A DNA stretch of 50,036 bases from IMG/VR virus record IMGVR_UViG_3300008448_000135, positions 1 through 50,036 of that record; one strand, 5' to 3'. Below are positions 16,175-26,000 of the stretch, piece by piece (position 1 is the first letter of the stretch; each line of letters starts with the position of its first letter). This DNA comes from a virus. The notes beneath the pieces are model-generated. The model searched no databases. It worked only from the letters and a program-made list of their open reading frames with translations, and was not told where the DNA came from. The position numbers and the translations under genes are program-made.

Positions 16175-16366
16175 ATGACAGTCAAAGAATTAAAAGAGAA
16201 AATTGCAAACCTTCCAGATAGCATGGATGTGTTCGTCGCTGAGCGAAAGACGGAGTTCACTTATGGACTTGTCAATAGTGCATTTGTCAAGAAAATAGAT
16301 TTTGTCGAAGAACCTGGCGGTGAAGTGTTGGCACAGGATAACGTTCTTGTTTTGGAAGAGGGATAG
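16175..16366 (+). CDS. Cassette-borne small acidic protein
   Basis: The protein has 63 residues, MTVKELKEKIANLPDSMDVF at its start, then a beta-rich acidic part ending NVLVLEEG. Similar short TVKEL-type proteins are common in Bacteroidota, but I know no function. The gene is bounded by two attC-like elements. The ten bases opening the cassette (GTTAGCGGTT, 16142-16151) are exactly complementary to the box that follows its stop codon (AACCGCTAAC, 16371-16380), as cassette biology predicts. It has no own promoter or terminator. Confidence 0.65.
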   Translation: MTVKELKEKIANLPDSMDVFVAERKTEFTYGLVNSAFVKKIDFVEEPGGEVLAQDNVLVLEEG

Positions 16367-16370
16367 CCCT

Positions 16371-16469
16371 AACCGCTAACGGTTGAGTGTATGAGTAGTG
16401 TGGCTTTACACATACTTTCAACTTACAAATAAACTTATTTAGCCACATTACTTATACACTTTGTTATGG
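16371..16469 (+). repeat. attC-like recombination site 2 (integron cassette type)
   Basis: The outer boxes are AACCGCTAAC (16371-16380) and GTTATGG (16463-16469). The inner arms are AGTGTATGAGTAGTGTGGCT (16386-16405) and AGCCACATTACTTATACACT (16441-16460), which pair over 20 positions with two G-T wobbles. The loop is AT-rich. The predicted crossover is G^TT at 16463. The arrangement matches attC sites, which are recombined as a folded single strand. Confidence 0.65.
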
Positions 16470-16624
16470 CACGTTTTAAAACTTATTATTACAAAAAATA
16501 CATAAATGCTGATTATTGGCACATAAGGTTTCAAACATACAGATTACAGCCAACGATTATTGAATATAAATTTGTATGGTGGAAACTTGGTTATAGGTAC
16601 TGCTTTTCTGTAAATGTGCCATAA
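16466..16624 (+). CDS. Cassette-borne small basic aromatic protein (52 aa)
   Basis: The frame of 52 codons starts at ATG 16466 inside the right box of attC-like site 2 and ends at TAA 16622-16624. The product (MARFKTYYYKKYINADYWHI at its start) is rich in Tyr, Trp, Lys and Arg. It is AT-rich compared with its neighbours. GTTATGGCAC at 16463-16472 and GTGCCATAAC at 16616-16625 are exact inverted repeats, so start and stop codons are embedded in the two cassette ends. No downstream inner stem like those of sites 1 and 2 is visible, so this cassette end seems truncated. Function unknown. Confidence 0.5.
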   Translation: MARFKTYYYKKYINADYWHIRFQTYRLQPTIIEYKFVWWKLGYRYCFSVNVP

Positions 16625-16662
16625 CTTGTTTATTTGCGAAGTTCCTTATACCAAAACGCTAA

Positions 16663-16929
16663 ATGGAATCAACTGAGCCTGTTTTTTCGAAGTGGATTAT
16701 TGACGGATTGCCAGGATTCGTGTTAGGTTCTGATCCAGAATTATACCGACTACCTTTTGCTACTTGGCCTAATCACTATGGCTTGCGTAGGATTAAAAAG
16801 CAATCCGGAAACCGATGGAAGCTGGATGGTGTCTGGTATAGCCAACGGCAACTGAAAAAGACCAAACGAATCAAAGTAAACCCAATCCCTGGAGTATTAA
16901 TCGAAGCTGAACCTGATTATCATTTCTGA
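16663..16929 (+). CDS. Small phage protein, unknown
   Basis: The protein has 88 residues, starting MESTEPVFSKWIIDGLPGFV. It contains aromatic and basic motifs (RLPFATWPNHYGLRRIKKQ, WKLDGVWYSQRQLKKTKRI) suggesting a compact beta-rich nucleic-acid-binding protein. This is by composition only. It follows the cassette region and precedes another small plus-strand gene. I do not recognise a named family. Confidence 0.6.
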   Translation: MESTEPVFSKWIIDGLPGFVLGSDPELYRLPFATWPNHYGLRRIKKQSGNRWKLDGVWYSQRQLKKTKRIKVNPIPGVLIEAEPDYHF

Positions 16930-16996
16930 TATGAGCCATAATCTGTTTAATTGGGATTGATTTTTGCAAAAATTGTATTGACTAAACCTACTACCC

Positions 16997-17203
16997 ATGG
17001 ACGAAGAAAGAAAACAAAAATTGATTGAAGCATTAAGAGCCGAAAAAGACGGTCTTGCTCAAAATAATGAGGATGTCGCAGAATACGATATCGCTATTGA
17101 ATTCCTGATGCTTGGATGTACGCTCTATCAACCGGACAAATGGAGGATAGTCAGTTTAATACAAACGGACTTCGATAAAATTTGCACCGATTACGGAGTC
17201 TGA
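16997..17203 (+). CDS. Small acidic helical protein, unknown
   Basis: The protein has 68 residues with a charged helical N-terminal half (MDEERKQKLIEALRAEKDGL) and a more hydrophobic second half (IEFLMLGCTLYQPDKWRIVS). There is no recognised domain. It is the last gene of the plus-strand accessory island and is followed directly by an intrinsic terminator that works in both directions. Confidence 0.6.
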   Translation: MDEERKQKLIEALRAEKDGLAQNNEDVAEYDIAIEFLMLGCTLYQPDKWRIVSLIQTDFDKICTDYGV

Positions 17204-17211
17204 TTTAAGCG

Positions 17212-17243
17212 AAAAACCCGATCAATGACCGGGTTTTATTTTT
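17212..17243 (+). terminator. Bidirectional intrinsic terminator between convergent genes
   Basis: AAAACCCG (17213-17220) pairs with CGGGTTTT (17230-17237), followed by ATTTTT on the plus strand and by a T-rich run on the minus strand. It closes the plus-strand island and also the minus-strand portal transcript ending at 17258. Confidence 0.85.
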
Positions 17244-17257
17244 GAATTTATTTCTGG

Positions 17258-17551
17258 TTATTTCTTTTTGGAATTGATTTTCAATCCTGTTGAAGGATAA
17301 TCATATCCCTTTGCCTTGGTACGGTATGGACTTCCATGTGAAAAATCCTTTTTTGGCTGATTTACTACAACTCCTGCTTTCTTGTTTTCGGCTCTTGCCA
17401 ATCCTTCCATTCCTTTTGTCAAGGAATTAAAGGCTTGTTTTCCTACTGGTGTGGTCGTATCTCTTGCCATCATGATCTTTAAAGATCCATCGATTTTCTT
17501 TTTGTTGTAAGCGGTGCTGTCTGATCCGCCTCCTCCTGTTTTTTTTTTCAT
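17258..17551 (-). CDS. Small basic protein next to portal
   Basis: The protein has 97 residues and is very basic, with a Gly-rich N-terminus (MKKKTGGGGSDSTAYNKKK), a short helical middle (QAFNSLTKGMEGLARAENKK) and a Lys-rich end (TGLKINSKKK). It directly follows the portal gene (21-base gap) and ends at a terminator. It may be a minor head protein or DNA-binding component. No family is recognised. Confidence 0.6.
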   Translation of the reverse strand: MKKKTGGGGSDSTAYNKKKIDGSLKIMMARDTTTPVGKQAFNSLTKGMEGLARAENKKAGVVVNQPKKDFSHGSPYRTKAKGYDYPSTGLKINSKKK

Positions 17552-17572
17552 GATATGATTTTTGTTTGGTGG

Positions 17573-19618
17573 TTAATTCAACTGCAATCCCGGCACCTTT
17601 CCTCCTTGTATTCCCAACTGAGATTCTAGCTGTGCCATGATCTCAGGGTTAGGCTGGGTAGGCATTCCCATTTGTGCCGCTTGCTCTTGGAGCATTGCCA
17701 TTTCCTGTTCTTTGCGCTCCAAGGTCTCCCGAAGCTTGTCTGCAAACGGCATGGAAGTAAGCTCGGTGAATATTTTCAGGTCGATCAACTGCTGATCCAA
17801 GAACTTCATCAACACATCGTCCTGAAGCTGTCTCATCACTGGCGTGTTGGTCGCACGGCTCATGCTGATCATTACATCCAAATCCCTTCCTTTGGCTGCC
17901 TCATACCACTGGATTCCCTTGTCAAAGTCTTTGCCTGCGATCTGGATATTCCTGTCCTCGGTGTAATACTGCTGAATGATCTTGACTGCCTTGTAGTCTC
18001 GTTCACTTCTTCGCTGGAAGAAGAATTCGAAATACACTCGGTTGTTGATCTGGCTATTGCTGGCCTGCATTTGGTACATACCCAATGGCGTGCCTGATCC
18101 TGCCTTTTGGCCTTGGATGGCTTGGGTTACTCCGGATATCTGTTCCAATAGGTTCATTTGCATCTGAAGGAGTTCAATGGCTCCGGTGTTGATGCTTTTG
18201 GCACTAAGTTCGGTCGGCTTGCTGTTCGGATTTTTTGGATCGTCATTATACACGATCACTCCGTCTGGCTTGGATAGCTCATCTGCGTAGTCCTCGGGTT
18301 CCCATCCGTCTGCAATAGCTGATTTTGGAAGCATCAAGGCTCCCTTGCTGGATGATCCTACGATCTTGTCCAGCATGGTCAATAGTCGGTTGATCTGGAT
18401 CTGCTGATCAAGGATATCATAAGCAAATCCCCAAATGTTGCCATCTACCAATGGATACAGGCCAATAGTGTACGGGCAATCTTCGTGCTCGTAAGGTGTC
18501 TCTCCGTGCATTAGGATTTCTCCTCCGTCTGTCAGGAACCAAAAGTGCCAAATGTCCTCGTATCGGATTTCGTATTCTAGCAATGGAATGTTTTCCGGTG
18601 GTACTCCTGCTGCCATAAATTGCTCATAGCGCATATCGTTGATGGCTTCCAGCTCCTCGGCTGATTTGGCTGACTGAAATGCACGTCCTTCCAATGGATC
18701 AAACACGATCATTACAGGCATATTGACCGTTTCCCATATTTCCACCACTCGGCACATATTTGGATCAAATGGTGTGTAGAAGTCCAGGTCATCCACAATG
18801 GAGCTGTCCTGATTGACGGTGGTGTAGGCTGTTCTTCTGTCCTTCCGCTTGTCAAATCCATACCAAGACTTAATTAACTGCCTGTCGGCCTCGTTTTTGG
18901 CGAATGTGGCTATTACTTTGTCAATGGGTACGTCATGGATCTCCCCGATAAAATCAATCTCTCCAAGTCGGATATCGGTCAATCCTGTGTTGAAAAACAT
19001 TCGGGCAGGGTGTACGGAATCGATCTTTACATCATCCATGTTCCTGTGCTTGTGCCATCCGTAGTAGGTTTTCCATCCAAATGCACCTGAAATCAAAAAC
19101 TCCTCAAACACGCTCAGGTCAAGCATATTGCATTTGTTGTTTTGCAAGGATGCTTCCAAGGTCTTTGACATCATCTCACTGAGCTGCTGATCTTCTCTGT
19201 TTCGTGCCACTACCACGGACTTGAAGTCGTTCTCAATGTATTGACCAAGCAGGTTTTTGACGTGCTGTCTGATCTGGTTTTGCTTGATCGGCACCATGTT
19301 TTGACTTCGAATGTAATCCTCCATGGTAATCGTGTCCCCGGTGTTTGGGTCAGTCATGGTGTCGTTCCAGTGCTTTCCGATGTAAAAATCACGGCACTTC
19401 TTCCTTCTCTCCCTGAAATCAAGTAGCTTCTCATAGTAGTAGAAAGCATTTTGGAGTTTGTCTTGGGCGATGGTTTTCATCCGTGAATCGTTGTAGATCA
19501 AAGTTGTTGACCGTTCGATTTGCTCGGTGGAAAGCCTTTTGTCCATGTACTGTGAAAAGTCATAATTTGACCTTGACAGTAAGTCATCCGGGTTGAAATC
19601 TACATTTTGCTTCTTCAT
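17573..19618 (-). CDS. Portal protein, P22-type
   Basis: The product has 681 residues from ATG 19618. The open frame extends to 19663, but that extension runs through a terminator hairpin, so the internal Met (MKKQNVDFNPDDLLSRS) is the likely start. The sequence has the P22-like portal layout: helical N-terminus with FRERRKKCRDFYIGKHWND, the conserved KQNQIRQHVKNLLGQY, a central beta/helical body (GAFGWKTYYGWHK, HPARMFFNTGLTD), a long pore helix region (QQIQINRLLTMLDKIVGSSS) and a Gln/Met-rich C-terminal helix (RKEQEMAMLQEQAAQMG). It forms the dodecameric DNA gate. A weak promoter-like box (TATCTTTA, minus strand) lies at 19712-19719. Confidence 0.85.
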   Translation of the reverse strand: MKKQNVDFNPDDLLSRSNYDFSQYMDKRLSTEQIERSTTLIYNDSRMKTIAQDKLQNAFYYYEKLLDFRERRKKCRDFYIGKHWNDTMTDPNTGDTITMEDYIRSQNMVPIKQNQIRQHVKNLLGQYIENDFKSVVVARNREDQQLSEMMSKTLEASLQNNKCNMLDLSVFEEFLISGAFGWKTYYGWHKHRNMDDVKIDSVHPARMFFNTGLTDIRLGEIDFIGEIHDVPIDKVIATFAKNEADRQLIKSWYGFDKRKDRRTAYTTVNQDSSIVDDLDFYTPFDPNMCRVVEIWETVNMPVMIVFDPLEGRAFQSAKSAEELEAINDMRYEQFMAAGVPPENIPLLEYEIRYEDIWHFWFLTDGGEILMHGETPYEHEDCPYTIGLYPLVDGNIWGFAYDILDQQIQINRLLTMLDKIVGSSSKGALMLPKSAIADGWEPEDYADELSKPDGVIVYNDDPKNPNSKPTELSAKSINTGAIELLQMQMNLLEQISGVTQAIQGQKAGSGTPLGMYQMQASNSQINNRVYFEFFFQRRSERDYKAVKIIQQYYTEDRNIQIAGKDFDKGIQWYEAAKGRDLDVMISMSRATNTPVMRQLQDDVLMKFLDQQLIDLKIFTELTSMPFADKLRETLERKEQEMAMLQEQAAQMGMPTQPNPEIMAQLESQLGIQGGKVPGLQLN

Positions 19619-19630
19619 GGGGTAGAATAG

Positions 19631-19670
19631 AAAAAGCCCATCATCCACGAACAACGTGAACAATGGGCTT
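19631..19670 (-). terminator. Intrinsic terminator immediately upstream of portal start
   Basis: AAGCCCAT (19634-19641) pairs with ATGGGCTT (19663-19670), with an additional inner CACG/CGTG pair. On the minus strand the stem is followed by TTTCTATTC. It lies about 15-50 bases before the portal ATG, in the position of an attenuator. Confidence 0.75.
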
Positions 19671-19800
19671 GACCTGGTATTTTGTAGCTCGGGATTTTCC
19701 CTTGCTTTGGGTAAAGATAAAGAATAAGGAAAAAATTCCTTTATTCCAATAGGATTTTCTTTAAATTAGTGTCTCAAAATCACTTATTTATCAGTCAATT

Positions 19801-20034
19801 ATGAGCAAGCTCCCATCAAAGGATCGAATCGGAGAAATGATCTCTTGGTCTTGGATGGCCTTTTTTTTCATTATGAGCTGGCTATGTTTGGGCATTATTG
19901 CTTACGGAGTGATTTTTCAATGGTTTTTCAGATTTGTGAATTTCGGTAATGGTTACCACCTGCCTATTTTCCTTGTGATGTGGTCCGCTTTTGGACTTAT
20001 CTATTTTTGGTCAAGAAAAAACCCTGAGCAATAA
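19801..20034 (+). CDS. Small two-TM membrane protein on opposite strand (moron-like)
   Basis: The protein has 77 residues. The N-terminus is basic (MSKLPSKDRIGEMISW), followed by a hydrophobic segment (WMAFFFIMSWLCLGIIAYGV), a short loop, a second hydrophobic segment (LPIFLVMWSAFGLIYFW) and a basic tail (SRKNPEQ). It is the only gene on the plus strand between giant gene and portal, with its own AT-rich upstream region and its own terminator overlapping its stop. This self-contained layout resembles phage moron genes, which often change the host surface or exclude other phages. The specific function is unknown. Confidence 0.7.
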   Translation: MSKLPSKDRIGEMISWSWMAFFFIMSWLCLGIIAYGVIFQWFFRFVNFGNGYHLPIFLVMWSAFGLIYFWSRKNPEQ

Positions 20035-20047
20035 ACTCAGGGATTTT
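20022..20047 (+). terminator. Bidirectional intrinsic terminator after the TM gene and giant gene
   Basis: CCCTGAG (20022-20028) pairs with CTCAGGG (20036-20042), followed by ATTTTT on the plus strand and by a run of T on the minus strand. The TAA of the membrane-protein gene lies inside the hairpin loop. It serves the giant gene that ends at 20074 as well. Confidence 0.85.
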
Positions 20048-20073
20048 TGGCGGTCAAATAGGTTAGTTGGTGG

Positions 20074-23000
20074 TTAATTAATTCCTAGTATCTGCTTTAG
20101 CGGATTTGGCCTGTTGGCAAACTTCTCCTCTCCAAATCGCTTGTTAAACTCTCGCATGATCTGTGTGCGCTGATTCATCAAATCTTCGATGTCGGCATCA
20201 AACGCCTCTGGATCGGTCTTTTTTAGCTCGTTGATGGTTTGATTCATTTGTGAAACGATCTTGTCATAGCCTTTGTATTCGTCCGCTAGGATGATCAATT
20301 TCTCGTTTTCCTTGAAGAACTGCTCTGCATCCTGATCCATGGCACCTTCCACCATCAATTCATACGCTTCCTTGGCGGCAATCGCTGCATCCCTGTTTTC
20401 GTAGAAGTTCTGTCTGGCCTCGAAGTCGGTGCCTGTTTTCTGAACGAATGATCGGATAAACGGAACGGATCTCAAGTAAGGATCATCGAATATCTGCTGT
20501 CCTTCAGCAACATTACCCAAGGTGGTAATCAAGTTCTTTCCGAACTGTACCGGACCACCGAAGTATTGCTCCACTCCGTATTCGATCCACTCTGGGTTAA
20601 GGTCTATTGCTCCCGGCACTACTTCATTTCCTCCTGTGGCTTCGTTAAGGAACGTAGTTGCATCCTTCAGGTATGGATTCACTCCCTCGAAATACATTTG
20701 GCTATCGGGTAGCTTGTATTGGTTGGCAGTGAAATTCTCGGGGTAGATCGGTCTGCCTGTAAAGTTTCTGTTGAATGCCAAATCCAATACAGGGGATACA
20801 ATAGATGGCGCAATGGTCTGTGCTGCCTGTTGAAATCCGTTTTGCTCGGAATTAAACTCTATGCCTCCAATCGGTGAAAACACGTTGGTCATGGCACTGA
20901 GCATTCCAATGGCTTCCTTACCTGGGTCTGACTTCCCGGTGATGATACGTCCAAGGGATTCCCCTGCTGAGAAGAAGATGTTCAAACCGTATGGAAGTGG
21001 GATCTTGATAAAGTCTCCGTCTCCTGTCGGGATGATCATATTGTTTCTTCTGACGTAATCAGGGATTTTCTCATAGAAGGTCTTTCCGTCCTCATCCTCC
21101 TCGTCAAAGAGTCCGTGAAGTGCGGATTGCATCATTCCTGTTGCCATGATCGCTCCTGCAAATCCCCATGCTTTCTTGCGTGTCTTTGGATTGACAAACG
21201 ATCTCAACAATCGCTCGGTACCTTGTACGGAAGCATTGAAGAAGATGAACACGGAGCCAATGGCTGCTGAATTACGTCCTTTTCGGTTGAAGTTTACAGT
21301 CAAGTCCTTGGCTTTGGATGCGGCCTGTTGCTTGGATACTCCCTGCTCTCTCAGTGTTTTGTAGTAGCTGAATCGCATTGCGTTTTCCAAGGTCTTGTTA
21401 TACACTTCCAATCCGTGCCCAAATGCCTGAATCGGCTTCAAGGTTTGAATTCCTCCTGCTCTCCAAAGGTTGGTCTTGTCTGCCTTGGCGATTTCTTTCT
21501 GCACCTGCTCAAAGATTTCACCTGCTGTTTTTAGGTCGGTGTACCCGGTCATTGCTCCTTCTTCCATGAATTCACGGAGTAGGTTGCCGTCTTTTCCTGC
21601 TGGGAATTGATCGTTGTTGAAGAATGCTGACAAGGTTTTCATGGACTTGCCCATTTTCTTCATGGTTTTGGCTGCTGTGCCAAAATCCTGATCTACCACC
21701 ATGTTGAACGTGCCGAACCCAAGGTCACGGATCAAGTTTCGGATACCGAATTCAGGGCTGTACTGTGTGTACATGGAGGATAGCCAACGGGTGTATTTTC
21801 TCAGCCAGTTCAGTCCTTCAGGTACTTGGTCCTGATTGATGTTTTTGAGTGTGGACACCAATCCTTTTTTGCTCTCCTTGTCGTCCTTGTAGTTGACATC
21901 CTTAAACTCAATGAATACTTTCTTTCCTTTGACCATTACCGGAAGCACTCCTGCAAGCTCTCCCTGCTGCTGTACTGATCGGTGTACGTTTGGATTGAAG
22001 GACTTCATGGCCTCACCATTGGCAAACTGTGCCTCGGTCGGCTTGATCATCGTCTCCATCCAAATATCATTGCCAAACTCGTCCTGCATCTTGGTGTTGA
22101 CGTAGTAGGCGTTTCGGATGAAGTATTCTCCCGGAGATACGTTTTCTTTCACAAATTCAAGCACTGACTGCTTCACTCGGTTGTTTTCGCCTCGCATGAT
22201 GGCCTCCTGAGCTGCGGTAGCCATGAACGGGATCGGATCTCCTGCCTCTGAGGTACGTCCTTTGGCACTCATTAGCATGGAATACACTCGTTCGTTAGTA
22301 GTCTCCATCCCGGACCAATCGGTCAATGGTACATAGTTTTTGTATCGGGTCAGAAGGTCTTTGTAAACGTCCTTGGTGATCATTCCTGCCTTGTATCGCT
22401 CTACGGTAGTGAAGGTGTTGATTTTATTCACTTGGTCACGTAGCTTTTTGGCAAGCTCGGGTGAAACAGCATCCTTGAATTTTTGGATTCGCTCTGCTGC
22501 TTCTTCATCGGTCATACCTGTCGGCCACTTAGGATCAATCTTAGCAAGCTTTTTCTCCCATTGAGCCTGAATTTTATCTTCCCACTCATTTGGAGTGTAC
22601 GTATCCTGCAAATCTTCATCTACTGCGTATTGATTACGCTTGCCCTCAAGGAATGCTTCCATTCCTGCCTCGTCCAATCCTTCCTTCTGGTAGAAATACT
22701 CTTTCCTCTCCCCATGGTGCATGGCCTTGAGGTAGTTGGAAATATCCTCGGAAGTTAGCTTGGTGGACTGCGCAATCTGCTGGGCAGTCTTGATCATTGG
22801 GTTCCAAAGGTCATTGGTAAACCTTCTGGACTTTTCCAATGCCTTGCTTGATGCTAGGTTTTCCTTGGTGTAGAAATCTGCCTTGTCAGATACGTTTCCA
22901 TCGGTCTTTCGCTGAATCAATCGCTTGGCTCGGATCATACGGTCTTGGAATCGCTCAATCACGTTGCGCTCCATCCAAGAAAGCTTGGCCTCCTTGTAGT

Positions 23001-26000
23001 TTTTATTGTTGATCGCTGAGAAGTCTGCTGGCGTGGATCCAACTTTCAACGCTCGGATATCCGGGTCGTTTCCATCAAAGTTTCCACTGTTTCCAGTAGC
23101 AGATTTGATTTGGGTTGGGGAGAAGGCTACAAATATTTTTTCATCTCCATTTTCCTCTTTATCAAGATTTTCAGCAATAATTCCATCATACTTTCCTGAT
23201 TGAATCTCTCTTAAAATTTGACTTCTCTGTTTGTCAATAGCGGTATTTGGTGAATACCATCCATCTCCTTTAATTCTTAATGGATTTTTGATTGACAAAT
23301 AAACAGGCATAACATTAGCCCCTGAAAGGCTTGAATAACCTTCTTTCTGAGCATTAAATGCGTATTCACTTGCTGTTGAACCATAAGGAATACCTTTTGA
23401 AAGGTTTGGTTCTGCTCCGCTTGTAAAGTAGAATCCAAGTACAGATTGATCAAAGTTGTCACCCATGTACTGCCTTGAAAATTCATTAAAATCATTTGCA
23501 GTCCCATGATACACCACCAAAGGCTTACCGTTTTCATCCACCACCTTTGAATCCCCGAACCATGCTTTGAAGGCTGGCGTTTGGGTTTGGTCGTTGGCTT
23601 GGCGCATGAACATTGGCAATCCCATCAATACTTGATCGGTCAATTCAGGAGTTACAGGGATGGAGTGTTGGAGTGATTCTTGTGCGTTTTTAGGTGATAC
23701 GGATTCAATTTCACCGTCCATTCCAATTTCAACCTGAAATCCTTTTCTGTCTGCTCTTTTTGCAAGTTCGGTTGAATTAATATCCCCATTTTCAAACGCC
23801 TCCATGTCATTAAGTAGTGACTGAGGCAATGTAGAAAGGGCTTTATTGCTTGTCAGCCTATCTTTTATAGCGATTCCAACTGGCTGAACCATTCCTTTCC
23901 CTACAATGCTTTCTGCCACACGGCCAACCATACCGATGTCACCTGTGGAAGGATCACCGTAGAAGGCTTTCATTCCGGTGCCTCCAATGGCTAAATCTTC
24001 ACCTTCAAACTTTGCTGATAAACCTGCCGAAATAACTTTTTGAGCCATTTCTTTACCAATCACTTCTTCTAGGTTTTTCCCGGTAAAGTCACCTACGTTA
24101 GTGCTTCCTCTTTGGTATATAATTTCACCTGTACTTGGATCAATTTTAAAGTTAAGCATCCCACCTTGCTTTAATGAAACATCAACAAGGGTAGATTCTG
24201 GACCATCCATAAAAGACATAGTGTCTTTTTGAATGTAATCAACATGCTTACTCAAATTATACCTTTCATTCTGCTGAGTTCCGGTAGTCCAGGCGATGCG
24301 ATCTGCACCTTGGGCAACGGCTTCTTTCATCGCTACTTTTAGACCAAGCTTTATCCAAGAGTTTGTGTCGGTTACGAATGGGGCTGATGGCGTTAAAGAT
24401 TGCTCTCTTTGAATTTGATCTTTAATTGATTCAACTCTTTTTGCTTCTGGTGTATTCCAAATTTCCGAAACACTAAGATTTACAAAATCAAGCTTATTGT
24501 ATTCTTTTTCGGCCTCAACAAGCTCTTCTTGAAGCTTAATTAATCTCTCCCTTTTGTTAAATCCAACACGTTTCCCCTTCTGTCCCCAATCGCTCTGTAC
24601 CTCCTCCAAGAATAGCACTTTGCTTCCGTCTACTGCGGTTCGGGTGTTCATTCTTAGGTGAACAAGGATGTTCGGCTCGGTAAAGTGTCCTGAAACAAAG
24701 TGCATAGATTTTTTCTCTGCATTTAGCTTTTCAAGTGCTAAAAGGATTGCGTGTGCAGCTCCTCCTGATTCTGTGAATTCATTTCCTTGCGGATCAAATA
24801 CAATGTATTTATCTCTCGCAGAATTATACTCATAATCATATCCTTTTGGAAGCTCTTTGATCTCACTCGGCAACGTCACCAACACTTCTTTGTAGTCAGT
24901 TTTGTCCCCTTCAAGCTGGTATTCGGAGAATTTGGTATTGTCTGTTGGCTGTAAATTAAATTGCTCTACTTGCGCTCCTGACTGAATTTCTCTTTTACCG
25001 TCTACAAATACATCGTAAACTATTTGAGTTGCAGAAAAAACAACTGGGTTGACTTCAATAAGCTGTGCTTTTGGAAAATTTGTTTTTGCCCACTTTTCCC
25101 AAATAGCAATATTCGGGTCAGTCTTAGGCTTAATTTTACCTAATACTACTTCCTGAATCTCCACCCGATTTTTCTTCATCCAATCCAACAACTCTTGCTT
25201 GGAAATTTGCTGATCTGGTTTTAGTCCGTCAAGGTATTGATACACTCCGGTCCACTGTGCTTCGTCCTTCTTGCCTACGATCTCCTTCCACTTGTTAGCG
25301 GATGCCTTGGGCTGCTTGAAGTCTAAAATTCGCTGTTCAATCGGAGAATAGAATCCATTGATGACTTGGGCGTTCTGATTTTCCTGAATCATAGTAGCCA
25401 TTGTCTGATCCACTCCCTGTCGTACTACTGGACGTCCCTGCGGACCTCTTACGATTCGCATGGAGTTACCCAGGATGTTTCGGATCTCAGAATCACTCAA
25501 TCCGAATTCAAATCCAATCTGTCGGAGGATCTGTCGGAGTTTAGCCACTACACGGTCGATCCACTTGTCAGACACGCCATCCTGAGCCAAGTGCGCTAGG
25601 TACTCGTCTGCTGCGATGATCTGTTCTTTCTCGGTAAGTTCTGAAACAGGCTTGCCAAAATATCGGTCCACAATGTCCGCAAGGAATGGATCATTCTTCT
25701 TCGCCTCAAATACCTGAGCCATGAGCTTGTTGTACTCGTCAACGTACTTTTTGCGGTCTCCCTTGGCTTTTCTCCGCAAGGTCTCTCTTACACCGTAGTG
25801 GCCTATGATCTCGTGTAGCAGGGCTTTTTCCACGCCTCCTTTTTCAGAAAAGTAAGAGTGCGTTGCGATTAATGCTACCTCTGGCTCCCCGGTGGAAGTG
25901 TTTCCGATAAACAAGGCTGGAATCTCTTGCAAATCTTCCTCTCTGTACTGATCTGCAATCTGCGGATAGGCTTCCATGACCTCCTGTGCGTTGTTGAAGG

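Noticed and set aside
19619-19663. Upstream extension of the portal gene
   Set aside because: It would translate through a terminator hairpin; the internal Met fits better.
23277-23537. 86-codon minus-strand frame inside the ART-like region
   Set aside because: The main frame there is a structured domain, not a linker, and the alternative product is Gln/Leu/Met-rich without a pattern.
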